From assembly GCF_000725625.1 (NCBI RefSeq), contig NZ_JOHS01000023.1, positions 1 to 64,000 on the forward strand: DNA of 64,000 nt, read 5' to 3'. Under the pieces are notes generated by a model. That model did no database searches. It was not told where the DNA came from and worked only from the letters and a program-made list of their open reading frames with translations. Every line of letters starts with the position of its first letter. Positions within the stretch are counted from its first letter, which is position 1. The translations under genes were made by a program, and so were the position numbers. Origin of the DNA: Streptomyces sp. NRRL F-6676. GTDB lineage: Bacteria > Actinomycetota > Actinomycetes > Streptomycetales > Streptomycetaceae. Below, one piece after another: positions 45,013 to 53,191 of the stretch.

Positions 45013-45966
45013 CTACCCCCGCAGGAAACTCACGATTCCCTCAGAGATTCCCTCCGCCGCCTTCTGCCGCCAGGCCCCGCTGGTCAGCAGCGCCGCGTCC
45101 TTGCTATCGCGCATGTTGCCGCATTCGATGAACACCTTGGGAACCGTTGACAGATTGAGACCCCCGAGATCCTCCCGTACGTCCAGGCCGGTACCGCCGC
45201 CTATGTAGTTGGAGGGAGCGGTGCCGGTGGCGCGCGCGAAGCCGTCCTTGATCCCGACGCCCAGGTCGCGCGAGGGACCGGCGATCGCGCGGGTGTCCGC
45301 GGCGCCGGAGTGCACCGCGCCCGGCAGGATGACGTGGAAGCCGCGGTTGCCGGCCGCCGAACCGTCCGCGTGGATGGAGATCGCCGCGTCCGCGTGCGCC
45401 TTGTTGCCGATCTCGGCGCGCTCGGTCACGCACGGCCCCCACGGCCGGTCGCCGTCCTGCGTCAGCTTCACGGTGGCGCCCCGCTCCTCCAGGAGCGTGC
45501 GCAGCCGGCGGGAGACGTCGAGGGTGAAGTCGGCCTCGGGGTAACCGGCGTTGGTGGCGGTGCCGGTGGTGTCGCACTCCTTGGCGTTGGTGCCGATGTT
45601 CACCTGGCGGTTGATCTCCGCGGAGTGCTTGAAGTTGCCCGGGTTGTGACCGGGGTCGATCACGACGACCTTGCCCTTGAGGGAACGTCCGCCGGAGCCA
45701 CCCGTTCCGGCGGACGCGGACGGGGAGCCCGTGCCGTCCCGGCCGCCCTTCGCGTCCGGTGACGACGGGCCGGCGGAGTGCCCCGAGACGCCCGCCGCCT
45801 GCGCGGACGGGCCGGAACCGCCGGATCCGCCGGAGTCGCCCACCACCTCGTAGACCAGCCAGCCCGCCAGCGCGGCCGGCACCAGCGCGGCGAGCGCCAC
45901 GGTGAACGGACCACGCCGGGAACGGCGTTGCGGAACGGGCTCGAACTCTGGACCGACGTACGACAC
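45013..45966 (-). CDS. N-acetylmuramoyl-L-alanine amidase (Amidase_3)
   Basis: 317 residues, ATG 45966. A short cytoplasmic tail, a membrane segment (FTVALAALVPAALAGWLVYEVV, 21-42), a Gly/Ser-rich linker, and the zinc amidase from residue 98: VVIDPGHNPG (H107), NAGYPEADFTLDV (E144), ISIHADG (H199) as metal ligands and FIECGNMRD (E281) as the catalytic base. It cleaves the amide between MurNAc and L-Ala in peptidoglycan. Membrane-anchored with the catalytic part outside; likely a cell-separation or remodelling enzyme. Separated by ten bases from the upstream methyltransferase gene, so possibly co-transcribed. Confidence 0.92.
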   Translation of the reverse strand: MSYVGPEFEPVPQRRSRRGPFTVALAALVPAALAGWLVYEVVGDSGGSGGSGPSAQAAGVSGHSAGPSSPDAKGGRDGTGSPSASAGTGGSGGRSLKGKVVVIDPGHNPGNFKHSAEINRQVNIGTNAKECDTTGTATNAGYPEADFTLDVSRRLRTLLEERGATVKLTQDGDRPWGPCVTERAEIGNKAHADAAISIHADGSAAGNRGFHVILPGAVHSGAADTRAIAGPSRDLGVGIKDGFARATGTAPSNYIGGGTGLDVREDLGGLNLSTVPKVFIECGNMRDSKDAALLTSGAWRQKAAEGISEGIVSFLRG

Positions 45967-45976
45967 GACAGCGAGC

Positions 45977-46678
45977 CTATCGGCGCGCGGCGGCGGCGTC
46001 GTGCGAACCGGACGGGGCGGGCGCCGGTGCGGGTACGGACGCGGTCCGACGCAGCACGCGCAGCGAACCCGTCACCGACACCTCCGTGAACCCGCCCGAC
46101 TCCAGCGCGCGCAGATACACCCGGTACGGGGCCTGCCCGGTGAACTCGTCCTCCGCCACCGGGAACACGTCGTGCAGGACGAGGAGGCCGCCCTCGGCGA
46201 CATGGGGCGCCCAGCCCGCGTAGTCCGCGCCCGCGTGCTCGTCGGTGTGGCCGCCGTCGACGAAGACCAGGCCGAGCGGCGAGTTCCACACCGCGGCGAC
46301 CTGCGGGGAGCGGCCGACGAGGGCGACGACGTGGTCCTCCAGGCCGGCCCGGTGCAGGGTGCGGCGGAAGGTGGGCAGGGTGTCCATCAGGCCGACCTCG
46401 GGGTCGACCGTCTCCGGGTCGTGGTAGTCCCAGCCGGGCTGCTGCTCCTCGCTGCCCCGGTGGTGGTCGACGGTGAGCGCGATGACGCCGGCGTCCCGGG
46501 CGGCGTCGGCGAGGAGGATCGTCGAGCGGCCGCAGTACGTGCCGACCTCCAGCAGCGGCAGCCCGAGCCGCCCCGCGTCGACGGCCGCCGCGTACAGCGC
46601 GAGCCCCTCGTCGGTGGGCATGAACCCCTTCGCCGCCTCGAACGCGGTCAGGATCTCGGGCTTCGGTGCCGGCGGCAT
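45977..46678 (-). CDS. O-methyltransferase-like SAM-dependent methyltransferase
   Basis: 233 residues, ATG 46678 preferred because GGGAGG lies four bases upstream; the frame extends to 46711. Rossmann motif LLEVGTYCGRSTILLADAAR (residues about 41-60), TVDHHRGSEEQQPGWDYHD, and the Asp-containing VFVDGGHTDEHAGADYAGW and GGLLVLHDVFPV fit the methyltransf_24/CmcI-like group, which use a metal and SAM on hydroxyl groups. The 30-residue Ala/Pro-rich tail is not conserved-looking. Substrate unknown. Confidence 0.85.
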   Translation of the reverse strand: MPPAPKPEILTAFEAAKGFMPTDEGLALYAAAVDAGRLGLPLLEVGTYCGRSTILLADAARDAGVIALTVDHHRGSEEQQPGWDYHDPETVDPEVGLMDTLPTFRRTLHRAGLEDHVVALVGRSPQVAAVWNSPLGLVFVDGGHTDEHAGADYAGWAPHVAEGGLLVLHDVFPVAEDEFTGQAPYRVYLRALESGGFTEVSVTGSLRVLRRTASVPAPAPAPSGSHDAAAARR

Positions 46679-46715
46679 GGGGCCTCCCTCGGTGGTGCAC
46701 GGGGGCCCCATGCTG

Positions 46716-46751
46716 CCGCACCCCCCGCCGGGGGACCGACGGGGGGTGCGG
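46716..46751 (-). terminator. terminator of the MFS gene
   Basis: A 12-bp perfect stem CCGCACCCCCCG / CGGGGGGTGCGG with a 12-base loop, 20 bases after the MFS stop at 46772, separating it from the methyltransferase gene on the same strand. Confidence 0.78.
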
Positions 46752-46771
46752 GGCGCGTGCGGGGGACGGGA

Positions 46772-48541
46772 TCAGGCGGTGACCGTCTCCTCCGGCAGGG
46801 TGCGGCCCTCGCCGGGCAGCGGCAGCGCCAGGTCCAGGTCGACCGGGCGGTCGTCGCCCGCGTGCGTGGCGCGGGAGGCGTGCGGGCCGTGCCCGGCGGC
46901 CTTCGCGGCCAGCACGTACGGGCCCTCGGCCGGGACGGCGAGCGTGTAGCTGCCGTCGGCGCCGGTGAGCGTCGCGCCCGCCTGCCGGCCCCGGCGGTCG
47001 ATCAGGGTGACCCGGGCGCGCGGGACCGGGGCGCCGGCGGCGTCCAGGACCCGGCCGCGGAAGCCGCCGAGCAGCTCCTGCGCCCGCTTCAGGGCCGCGT
47101 CCTCCTCGCTGTCCGCCACCAGGACCGGCGCGGTCGCGGGCCGGCGGCCGGGCAGGAAGAGGGCCAGCACCACGCCGACCACGACCGCGCCGGTCGCGAT
47201 CAGGAACGAGACCCGGAAGCCGTGCATCGTCGGCAGCACCGCGCCGCCCGCGTGGGTGGCGCTGTTGGCGAGGACCATGCCGATGACCGCGCTGGAGGTC
47301 GAGGTGCCGATGGAGCGCGCCAGGGTGTTGAGGCCGTTGGCGGCGCCCGTCTCGGAGGCCGGGACCGCGCCCACGATCAGCGCGGGCAGCGAGGAGTAGG
47401 CCAGACCGATGCCGGCGCCCAGGACGACGGAGATGATGATCGTCTGCCAGGGCGCGCTCATCAGGCCCAGCCCGGCGCCGTAGCCGACCGCGATGACGAT
47501 CATGCCGAGGATCAGGGTGAACTTGGGGCCGAACCGGGCGGACAGCCGGGCGTAGACCGGGGCGGTCAGCATCATCGTCAGACCCAGCGGCGCCACGCAC
47601 AGACCGGCGACGACCATGGACTGGCCGAGGCCGTACCCGGTCGACTTCGGCAGCTGGAGCAGCTGCGGCAGGACCAGGGAGACGGCGTAGAAGGCGACAC
47701 CGACCATGACCGAGGTGAGGTTGGTGAGCAGCACCTCGCGGCGGGCGGTGGTGCGCAGATCGACCAGCGGTGCCTTCAGCCGCAGCTCCATGAGGCCCCA
47801 CAGCAGCAGGACGACGAGGGCGGCGGCGAACAGGCCGAGCGTCCGGGTCGAGGCCCAGCCCCAGTCGCTGCCCTTGGTGATCGGCAGCAGGAGCAGCACG
47901 AGGCCGACGGACAGACCGAGCGCGCCCGCCACGTCGAAGGTGCCCTTGGCGCGCATCGGGGACTCCGGCACGGCGACGAGCGTGAGCACGATGCACAGGA
48001 CGCCGAGGGCGGCGGAGCCGAAGTACAGGGCGTGCCAGTCGGCGTGCTGGGCGACCAGGGCGGCGGCGGGCAGCGCGAGTCCGCCGCCGACGCCGATCGA
48101 GGAGCTCATCAGGGCCATCGCCGAGCCGAGCCGCTCACGGGGCAGCATGTCGCGCATCAGGCCGATGCCGAGCGGTATCGCGCCCATGGCGAAGCCCTGG
48201 AGCGTACGGCCGACGATCATCGGCAGCAGCGCGCTGGTGAAACCGCTGATCAGCGCGCCGACGACCATCACGGCGAGGCTGAACAGCAGCATCTTGCGCT
48301 TGCCGTAGAGGTCGCCGAGCCGGCCCATGATCGGCGTGGCGACGGCGCCGGAGAGGAGGGTGGAGGTCAGGACCCAGGTCGCGTTGCCCGCGGAGGTGTC
48401 CAGCAGGACGGGCAGATCCTTGATGACCGGGACGAGCAGCGTCTGCATCACCGCGACGACGATGCCCGCGAAGGCGAGCACCGGGACGACCGCGCCTCCG
48501 GTCGCTGCCCGGGAAGGCCGGTCGGTCGACGTGTGCGTCAT
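46772..48541 (-). CDS. MFS exporter with C-terminal carboxypeptidase-regulatory-like (Ig-type) domain
   Basis: 589 residues, ATG 48541, GGAGG upstream. A 14-helix DHA2-type core: VPVIKDLPVLLDTSAGNATWVLTSTLLSGAVATPIMGRLGDLYGKRKMLLF (motif A), VGRTLQGFAMGAIPLGIGLMRDMLPRERL, and so on to LALFLPGRRPA (about residue 485). The last 100 residues are soluble: GFRGRVLDAAGAPVPRARVTLIDRRGRQAGATLTGADGSYTLAVPAEGPYVLAAKAAGH, a textbook CarboxypepD_reg-like beta-sandwich. A fused cytoplasmic domain of this kind is unusual for an exporter. Divergent from another DHA2 gene across a shared operator region. Confidence 0.88.
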   Translation of the reverse strand: MTHTSTDRPSRAATGGAVVPVLAFAGIVVAVMQTLLVPVIKDLPVLLDTSAGNATWVLTSTLLSGAVATPIMGRLGDLYGKRKMLLFSLAVMVVGALISGFTSALLPMIVGRTLQGFAMGAIPLGIGLMRDMLPRERLGSAMALMSSSIGVGGGLALPAAALVAQHADWHALYFGSAALGVLCIVLTLVAVPESPMRAKGTFDVAGALGLSVGLVLLLLPITKGSDWGWASTRTLGLFAAALVVLLLWGLMELRLKAPLVDLRTTARREVLLTNLTSVMVGVAFYAVSLVLPQLLQLPKSTGYGLGQSMVVAGLCVAPLGLTMMLTAPVYARLSARFGPKFTLILGMIVIAVGYGAGLGLMSAPWQTIIISVVLGAGIGLAYSSLPALIVGAVPASETGAANGLNTLARSIGTSTSSAVIGMVLANSATHAGGAVLPTMHGFRVSFLIATGAVVVGVVLALFLPGRRPATAPVLVADSEEDAALKRAQELLGGFRGRVLDAAGAPVPRARVTLIDRRGRQAGATLTGADGSYTLAVPAEGPYVLAAKAAGHGPHASRATHAGDDRPVDLDLALPLPGEGRTLPEETVTA

Positions 48542-48735
48542 GAAAGGGGGCCTCCAGGCCGGTAAAGGGGTGGTGGTGCGCGTGGGTCGGGTGCGCGTGG
48601 ATCTGGTGCGCGCCGGTCGCGTACGCGTCGGTCGCGTACGCGGGGTGCGTGCAGGATGAACCTTGTATGCATGGGCAACTATTCCGATGCTTCGGGTCAC
48701 TAACGAAATCTTGACCGACTTTAACCTTTCATGGT

Positions 48736-48756
48736 GATCTGACGATCTGTCAGGTC
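48736..48756. promoter_or_regulatory. operator-like inverted repeat between divergent MFS genes
   Basis: GATCTGAC-GATCT-GTCAGGTC: 8-bp arms with one mismatch around a 5-base centre, in the divergent promoter region. A second repeat, CAGTG-GT-CACTG, lies at 48796-48807 before the ATG of the plus-strand gene. Both suit TetR- or MarR-type repressors; no regulator gene is adjacent. Short tandem GGTCGCGTACGCG-like repeats occupy 48610-48650. Confidence 0.5.
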
Positions 48757-48820
48757 GCGAGGTGGGGCCGTGGGGCGAAATGTCGATGCGACTGTCAGTG
48801 GTCACTGCGAGCATGGCCGC

Positions 48821-50245
48821 ATGCTTCGAGCAGTGTCGGACACCCGTACGCCGTCCCTGACCGCGCCGCCCGCCTGGGTGGTGGTCGCGCTCGCCTGCGC
48901 CGGCCAGTTCCTCGTCGTCCTGGACGTCTCCGTGGTCAACGTGGCGCTGCCCTCGATGCGCACCGACCTCGGGTTGAGCGCGCCCGGGCTCCAGTGGGTG
49001 GTCAACGCCTACGCCATCGCCTTCGCCGGGTTCATGCTCCTCGGCGGCCGGGCCGGGGATCTGTACGGGCGCAAGCGTATGTTCGTGGTCGGGCTCGGTC
49101 TGTTCACGCTGGCCTCGCTCGCCGGGGGCCTGGCGCAGGAGGGCTGGCAACTGCTGCTGGCCCGGGCGGTGCAGGGCCTGGGCGCGGCCGTCCTCGCGCC
49201 CTCCACGCTCACCCTGGTCACCGCGGCGGTGCCGGAGGGCGCCGCCCGGGCGCGGGCGATCGCCACCTGGACGGCGGTCGGCGCGGGCGGCGGCGCCGCG
49301 GGCGGGCTCGTCGGCGGGGTCCTCGTGGACGCGCTGTCCTGGCGCTGGGTGCTGCTGATCAACGTGCCCGTCGGCGCGGTCGTCCTGGCGGGCGCGGCCC
49401 GCGGACTGCGGGAGAGCCGCGCGGGGAACGGCCGGCGGCTGGACGTGGCGGGCGCCCTGCTGGTCACGGCCGGCCTGGCGACACTGGCCTTCGGGATCGT
49501 ACGGAGCGAGTCCGACGGCTGGACGGCGCCCGGAACCCTGGCTCCGCTGGGCGCCGGCCTCGCCCTGGTCGCGCTGTTCCTGGCGGTGGAGGCGCGCACG
49601 GCGGCGCCGCTGATGCCGCTGACGCTGCTGCGGCTGCGGTCGGTGGCCTCGGCGAACGTGGCGATGTTCGTGTGCGGCTCGGCGATGTTCTGCATGTGGT
49701 TCTTCATGACCCTCTACGCGCAGAACGTGCTCGGCTACAGCCCGCTGGAGGCCGGGGTCGCCCTCATACCCAGCTCGCTCGCGGTCCTGCTGGGCTCCAA
49801 GGGGGCGCCCTGGCTGATGCCGTCCCTGGGCGCGCGCAACGTGGCGGTGCTCGGCACGCTGGTCGCGGCGGCCGGCTTCGGCCGGCAGTCGATGATGACG
49901 GCCGACGGCGGATACGTCACCTCCATCATGCTGCCGGGGGTGCTGATGATGCTGGGCGCCGGCCTGGCGGCCACCCCGCTGGCGTCCCTCGCGACCTCGG
50001 GCGCGGCGGCGGACGACGCCGGCCTCGTCTCCGGACTGGTCAACACCTCGCGCACGATGGGCGGTTCGCTCGGCCTCGCGGTCATGTCGACGGTCGCCGC
50101 GACCCGCACGGGGGACCGGACCACGGGCGCCGCCCTCACCGAGGGCTACGCGCTGTCCTTCCGGGTCAGCGCCGTCGTGCTGCTGGCGGGGGCGGCGGTC
50201 ATGGCGGTGTGGCTGCCGAGGAGGCGTGCGACGGCGCATGCGTGA
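48821..50245 (+). CDS. DHA2-type MFS drug exporter
   Basis: 474 residues from ATG 48821 (GTG 48833 also possible). Fourteen helices with QFLVVLDVSVVNVALPSMRTDLG (helix 1 with the acidic DVSVVNVALP motif), GGRAGDLYGRKRMFVVGL (motif A), RAVQGLGAAVLAPSTLTLVTA, and GGLVGGVLVDALSWRWVLLINVPVGA (motif C). EmrB/QacA group: proton-driven export of drugs or the strain's own metabolites. Divergent from the other DHA2 gene and followed by a convergent two-component operon. Confidence 0.9.
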   Translation: MLRAVSDTRTPSLTAPPAWVVVALACAGQFLVVLDVSVVNVALPSMRTDLGLSAPGLQWVVNAYAIAFAGFMLLGGRAGDLYGRKRMFVVGLGLFTLASLAGGLAQEGWQLLLARAVQGLGAAVLAPSTLTLVTAAVPEGAARARAIATWTAVGAGGGAAGGLVGGVLVDALSWRWVLLINVPVGAVVLAGAARGLRESRAGNGRRLDVAGALLVTAGLATLAFGIVRSESDGWTAPGTLAPLGAGLALVALFLAVEARTAAPLMPLTLLRLRSVASANVAMFVCGSAMFCMWFFMTLYAQNVLGYSPLEAGVALIPSSLAVLLGSKGAPWLMPSLGARNVAVLGTLVAAAGFGRQSMMTADGGYVTSIMLPGVLMMLGAGLAATPLASLATSGAAADDAGLVSGLVNTSRTMGGSLGLAVMSTVAATRTGDRTTGAALTEGYALSFRVSAVVLLAGAAVMAVWLPRRRATAHA

Positions 50246-50284
50246 ACGTGCGGCGGCGGCCGGCCGCGGCGGGCCGGGGCCGGG

Positions 50285-50914
50285 TCACAGCCAGCCCTGG
50301 TGGCGGGCCTCCCGGAGGGCCTCCGTACGGTTGCGGGTGTTCGTCTTGCCGATGACCGACGACAGGTAGTTGCGCACCGTCGACTCCGACAGATGGAGCC
50401 GGGCCGCGATATCGGCGACCGTCGCCCCGTCCGCCGAACTGCGCAGCACGTCGCACTCGCGCGGTGTCAGCGGACTGGGCCCCGCGCTCAGGGCCGCCGT
50501 GGCGAGCGCCGGGTCCACGACGCTCTCGCCCGCCAGCACCCGGCGGATCGCCGCGGCCAGTTCCTCCACCGGACCGTCCTTGACCAGGAACCCCGCCGCG
50601 CCCGCCTCCATGGCCCGGCGCAGATACCCAGGACGCCCGAACGTCGTCAGTATCAGCACCCGGCACCCAGGCACCCGCACCCGCAGCTCCACCGCCGCGT
50701 CCAGACCGCTCATGCCCGGCAGTTCGATGTCGAGCAGCGCCACGTCCGGCCGGTGCTCCAGCGCGGCGGCCACGATCGCGTCGCCCGTCGAGACCTGGGC
50801 GACCACCTCCAGGTCGTCCTCCATACCGAGCAGCAGGGCGAGTGCGCCGCGCATCATCCCCTGGTCCTCGGCGAGCAGCACACGGACGGGCTCGGTACGG
50901 GGTGTCTCGTTCAC
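50285..50914 (-). CDS. NarL/LuxR-type response regulator
   Basis: 209 residues, ATG 50914. Receiver domain with LLAEDQGMMR (acidic pocket), phosphoacceptor D62 in VALLDIELPG, Thr in LILTTFG and Lys in GFLVKDGP; a linker; then the LuxR helix-turn-helix LTPRECDVLRSSADGATVADIAARLHLSESTVRNYLSSVIGKT. Partner of the DesK-type kinase just upstream in the same operon. It probably activates the ABC exporter operon and perhaps other targets. Confidence 0.93.
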   Translation of the reverse strand: MNETPRTEPVRVLLAEDQGMMRGALALLLGMEDDLEVVAQVSTGDAIVAAALEHRPDVALLDIELPGMSGLDAAVELRVRVPGCRVLILTTFGRPGYLRRAMEAGAAGFLVKDGPVEELAAAIRRVLAGESVVDPALATAALSAGPSPLTPRECDVLRSSADGATVADIAARLHLSESTVRNYLSSVIGKTNTRNRTEALREARHQGWL

Positions 50915-50929
50915 GGCCCAAGAGTAGTG

Positions 50930-50989
50930 AACGGGCGAGAGCAGGTAACGGGGCGAGAGCAGGTAACGGGCGAGAGCTGGGAACGGGCG
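50930..50989. repeat. 17-18-bp tandem repeat between kinase and regulator genes
   Basis: Units AACGGGCGAGAGCAGGT, AACGGGGCGAGAGCAGGT and AACGGGCGAGAGCTGGG, followed by a partial AACGGGCG, in the gap upstream of the response-regulator start. Copy-number change here would alter spacing between the two genes of the operon. Confidence 0.82.
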
Positions 50990-51019
50990 TTTGACCGAGC
51001 GAGCGGCACGGCCGGCTGG

Positions 51020-52369
51020 TCACACGGCCCCGGGCGCCGCGGCCGCGGTCGCACCCCCCGTTCCGCTCCATGACGGCTCCGCCAACCCCTCCGGGTCCCG
51101 GGGGAGTTCGGCGGTGACCGTGAAGCCGCCGCGCGGTGAGGGGCCGGCCCGCAGCGAGCCGCCCGCCGTCGCGAGGCGCTCGGTCAGCCCCTTCAGACCG
51201 GTACCGCCGCCCGGAGCCGCGCCCGCGCCCCCGCCGGCCGCCTCCCCGCCCTCGTCACCGCCCCCGCCGGCCGCCTCCCCGCCCTCGTCCCCGCCCCCGT
51301 CGTCGGTGACCGTCAGCCGGATCCGCTCGGCCGACGACGACCCGTCGACGGCTATCTCGCACCGCCGCGCCCCGCTGTGCCGCACGGCATTGGTGACCGC
51401 CTCGCGCACCACCCAGCCCAGCAGCGCCTCCGTTGCCGGTGCCAGCGGCGGCCCCGACCGCCGGACGACGGGCTCGATGCCGGCCGCGGTGAGCGCCGAG
51501 GACGCCCGGTCAAGCTCGGTGGCGAGACTGCCCTCGCGGTACCCGGTCACCGCCTCCCGGATCTCGGTCAGCGCCTGTCTGCCGACCGACTCGATGTCGG
51601 TGACCTGCGCCAGCGCCGCCTCCAGGTCCCGCGGGGCCAGCCGGCGCGCGGCCTCCGACTTGACGACGATCACCGACAACGTGTGCCCGAGCAGATCGTG
51701 CAGATCGCGGGAGAACCGCAGCCGCTCCTCCTCCACCGCCCGCCGCGCCAGCTCCTCGCGCGCCGCCCGCAACTGCCGCACCGCCTCCGACAGGGAGAGG
51801 ATCGCGGCCGTCACCATCGTCGACAGGAACGTGCCGTAGGCGATGCCGATGGCGTCCCAGCCCTCGCGCAGCCCGGCGACGACGGTCGCCAGCGCGGTCA
51901 GCCCGAGGGCGTATCTGCCGAGCCACGGCCCCCGCACCACCGCCCCCGTCGCCAGCCCGAGCAGCGGGAAGAACAGCAGCCAGTTGCCGCCGTACCCGAT
52001 GGCCAGGCCGCAGGTCACCAGCCCCATCAGCACCAGCGCAAGGCGGGTGGAGCGGGCCTCGCGCGTCGCCGCGTGGAAGGCGCGGAACACCACGTAGATG
52101 TAGAGCGAGTTGAAGGCCAGCAGGCCCAGGGCCCCGATCCAGGCGTTGGGTGTCTCGCCCTGGAACAGATTGGAGAACGCGCCCATCCCCATCAGCAGCC
52201 AGGGGAGGAGGGTGAAGCCGGTGGGCGGGGGACCCGGGGTCTCGGGCGACCGCCCGGACTTCCGGGCGGCCCGGTACTCGGTCCGCGTCCGCTTCCAGTC
52301 CTCCCGCCAGGCCGCGCGTGCCGCCCGCCACGCCCGCCATTGGCAGGAGACGCTCCGCATCCAGCTCAT
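51020..52369 (-). CDS. DesK-type sensor histidine kinase
   Basis: 449 residues, ATG 52369 (ATG 52360 possible). A cytoplasmic basic start, then about five membrane helices (LLPWLLMGMGAFSNLF, LGLLAFNSLYIYVVF, LVLMGLVTCGLAIGYGGNWLLFFPLLGL, AILSLSEAVRQL), the HisKA_3 helix FSRDLHDLLGHTLSVIVVK with phospho-accepting H224, N-box AVTNAVRHS, and D-box LTVTDDGGG. The ATP lid contains a duplicated GGDEGGEAAGG stretch before GTGLKGL. The membrane-embedded sensor type often detects lipid state or cell-wall antibiotics. In operon with an ABC exporter upstream and a regulator downstream. Confidence 0.92.
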   Translation of the reverse strand: MSWMRSVSCQWRAWRAARAAWREDWKRTRTEYRAARKSGRSPETPGPPPTGFTLLPWLLMGMGAFSNLFQGETPNAWIGALGLLAFNSLYIYVVFRAFHAATREARSTRLALVLMGLVTCGLAIGYGGNWLLFFPLLGLATGAVVRGPWLGRYALGLTALATVVAGLREGWDAIGIAYGTFLSTMVTAAILSLSEAVRQLRAAREELARRAVEEERLRFSRDLHDLLGHTLSVIVVKSEAARRLAPRDLEAALAQVTDIESVGRQALTEIREAVTGYREGSLATELDRASSALTAAGIEPVVRRSGPPLAPATEALLGWVVREAVTNAVRHSGARRCEIAVDGSSSAERIRLTVTDDGGGDEGGEAAGGGGDEGGEAAGGGAGAAPGGGTGLKGLTERLATAGGSLRAGPSPRGGFTVTAELPRDPEGLAEPSWSGTGGATAAAAPGAV

Positions 52370-52387
52370 GTTCCGTGCTCCCAGGCA

Positions 52388-52450
52388 GGTCGGGTCGGTG
52401 GGTCGGTCGGGTAGGTCGGGTCGGTCGGGTAGGTCGGGTCGGTCGGGTAG
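52388..52450. repeat. 18-bp tandem repeat between ABC permease and kinase genes
   Basis: About three copies of GGTCGGGTCGGTCGGGTA, with a shorter variant at the start. They fill the intergenic space in front of the kinase gene. Confidence 0.85.
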
Positions 52451-52471
52451 GGACGGGCAGGGAGGGGCAGG

Positions 52472-53191
52472 TCAGACGGTCCGTCCGGTCCGGCGGTAGG
52501 CCAGTACGGCGTATCCGCCGAACACCAGCAGCCAGGCCGTCAGGACGAGCACGGCCCCGGCCGCCGGCGCGTGTCCGTCGGCCACCGCCGTACCGAGCTG
52601 GGCGAAGCGGTTGGTCGGCGTGTACGCGGATATCGAGCGCAACCAGTGCGGGAACAGCTCCACGGGGAACCACAGCCCGCCCACCACCGCGAGCCCCAGA
52701 TTGCACACCATGTTCGCCACGCCCGTGGTCTGCGCGGTGAGCCGGTAGCCGTTGCCCAGTCCGAGGAGCGTGAACGGCACCGACCCCAGCCACAGCAGCA
52801 GCGCGATCACCGCCCACTGCCACACCCCGAGCCGTACGCCGTTGACGAGACCGCCCGCGAGCAGTACCGCGACGATCGCCGGCAGCACCGTCACCCCGCC
52901 GGTCAGCGCCCTGCCCAGCACCACCTGGCGCGGTGTCATCGGCGTCACCCGGAGCTGGCGCAGCCAGCCGATCGCCCGGTCCTCGGCGACCCCGCCACCG
53001 GTGTTGAGCGCGGAGCCGACCGCGCCGTACGCCGCCATGCCGACCATCGCGGCGGCCTTCCAGTCGCCGTCGGCGGCACCGCCGATATTGGTGAAGAGCA
53101 GGTACATCATCACCGGCATCACGACCCCGCCGATGACGAAGCCGACGTCACGCAGCGTCCGGCGCACCTCGAGCCGCAGGTAGTCCCACAT
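52472..53191 (-). CDS. ABC-2 type transporter permease
   Basis: 239 residues, ATG 53191, sharing one base with the ATPase stop (TGATG). Six membrane helices: VGFVIGGVVMPVMMYLLFTNIGG, MVGMAAYGAVGSAL, VLPAIVAVLLAGGLV, WQWAVIALLLWLGSVPFTLLGL, VANMVCNLGLAVVGGLWFP, AGAVLVLTAWLLVFGGYAVLAY. The ABC-2 membrane signature region YTPTNRFAQLG lies before the last helix. Exports a drug, lipid or peptide together with the upstream ATPase. Confidence 0.9.
   Translation of the reverse strand: MWDYLRLEVRRTLRDVGFVIGGVVMPVMMYLLFTNIGGAADGDWKAAAMVGMAAYGAVGSALNTGGGVAEDRAIGWLRQLRVTPMTPRQVVLGRALTGGVTVLPAIVAVLLAGGLVNGVRLGVWQWAVIALLLWLGSVPFTLLGLGNGYRLTAQTTGVANMVCNLGLAVVGGLWFPVELFPHWLRSISAYTPTNRFAQLGTAVADGHAPAAGAVLVLTAWLLVFGGYAVLAYRRTGRTV

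Noticed and set aside
45902..48565. Plus-strand 887-codon frame opposite the amidase, methyltransferase and MFS genes
   Set aside because: It spans three real genes and a terminator, and its translation has no recognisable domain.
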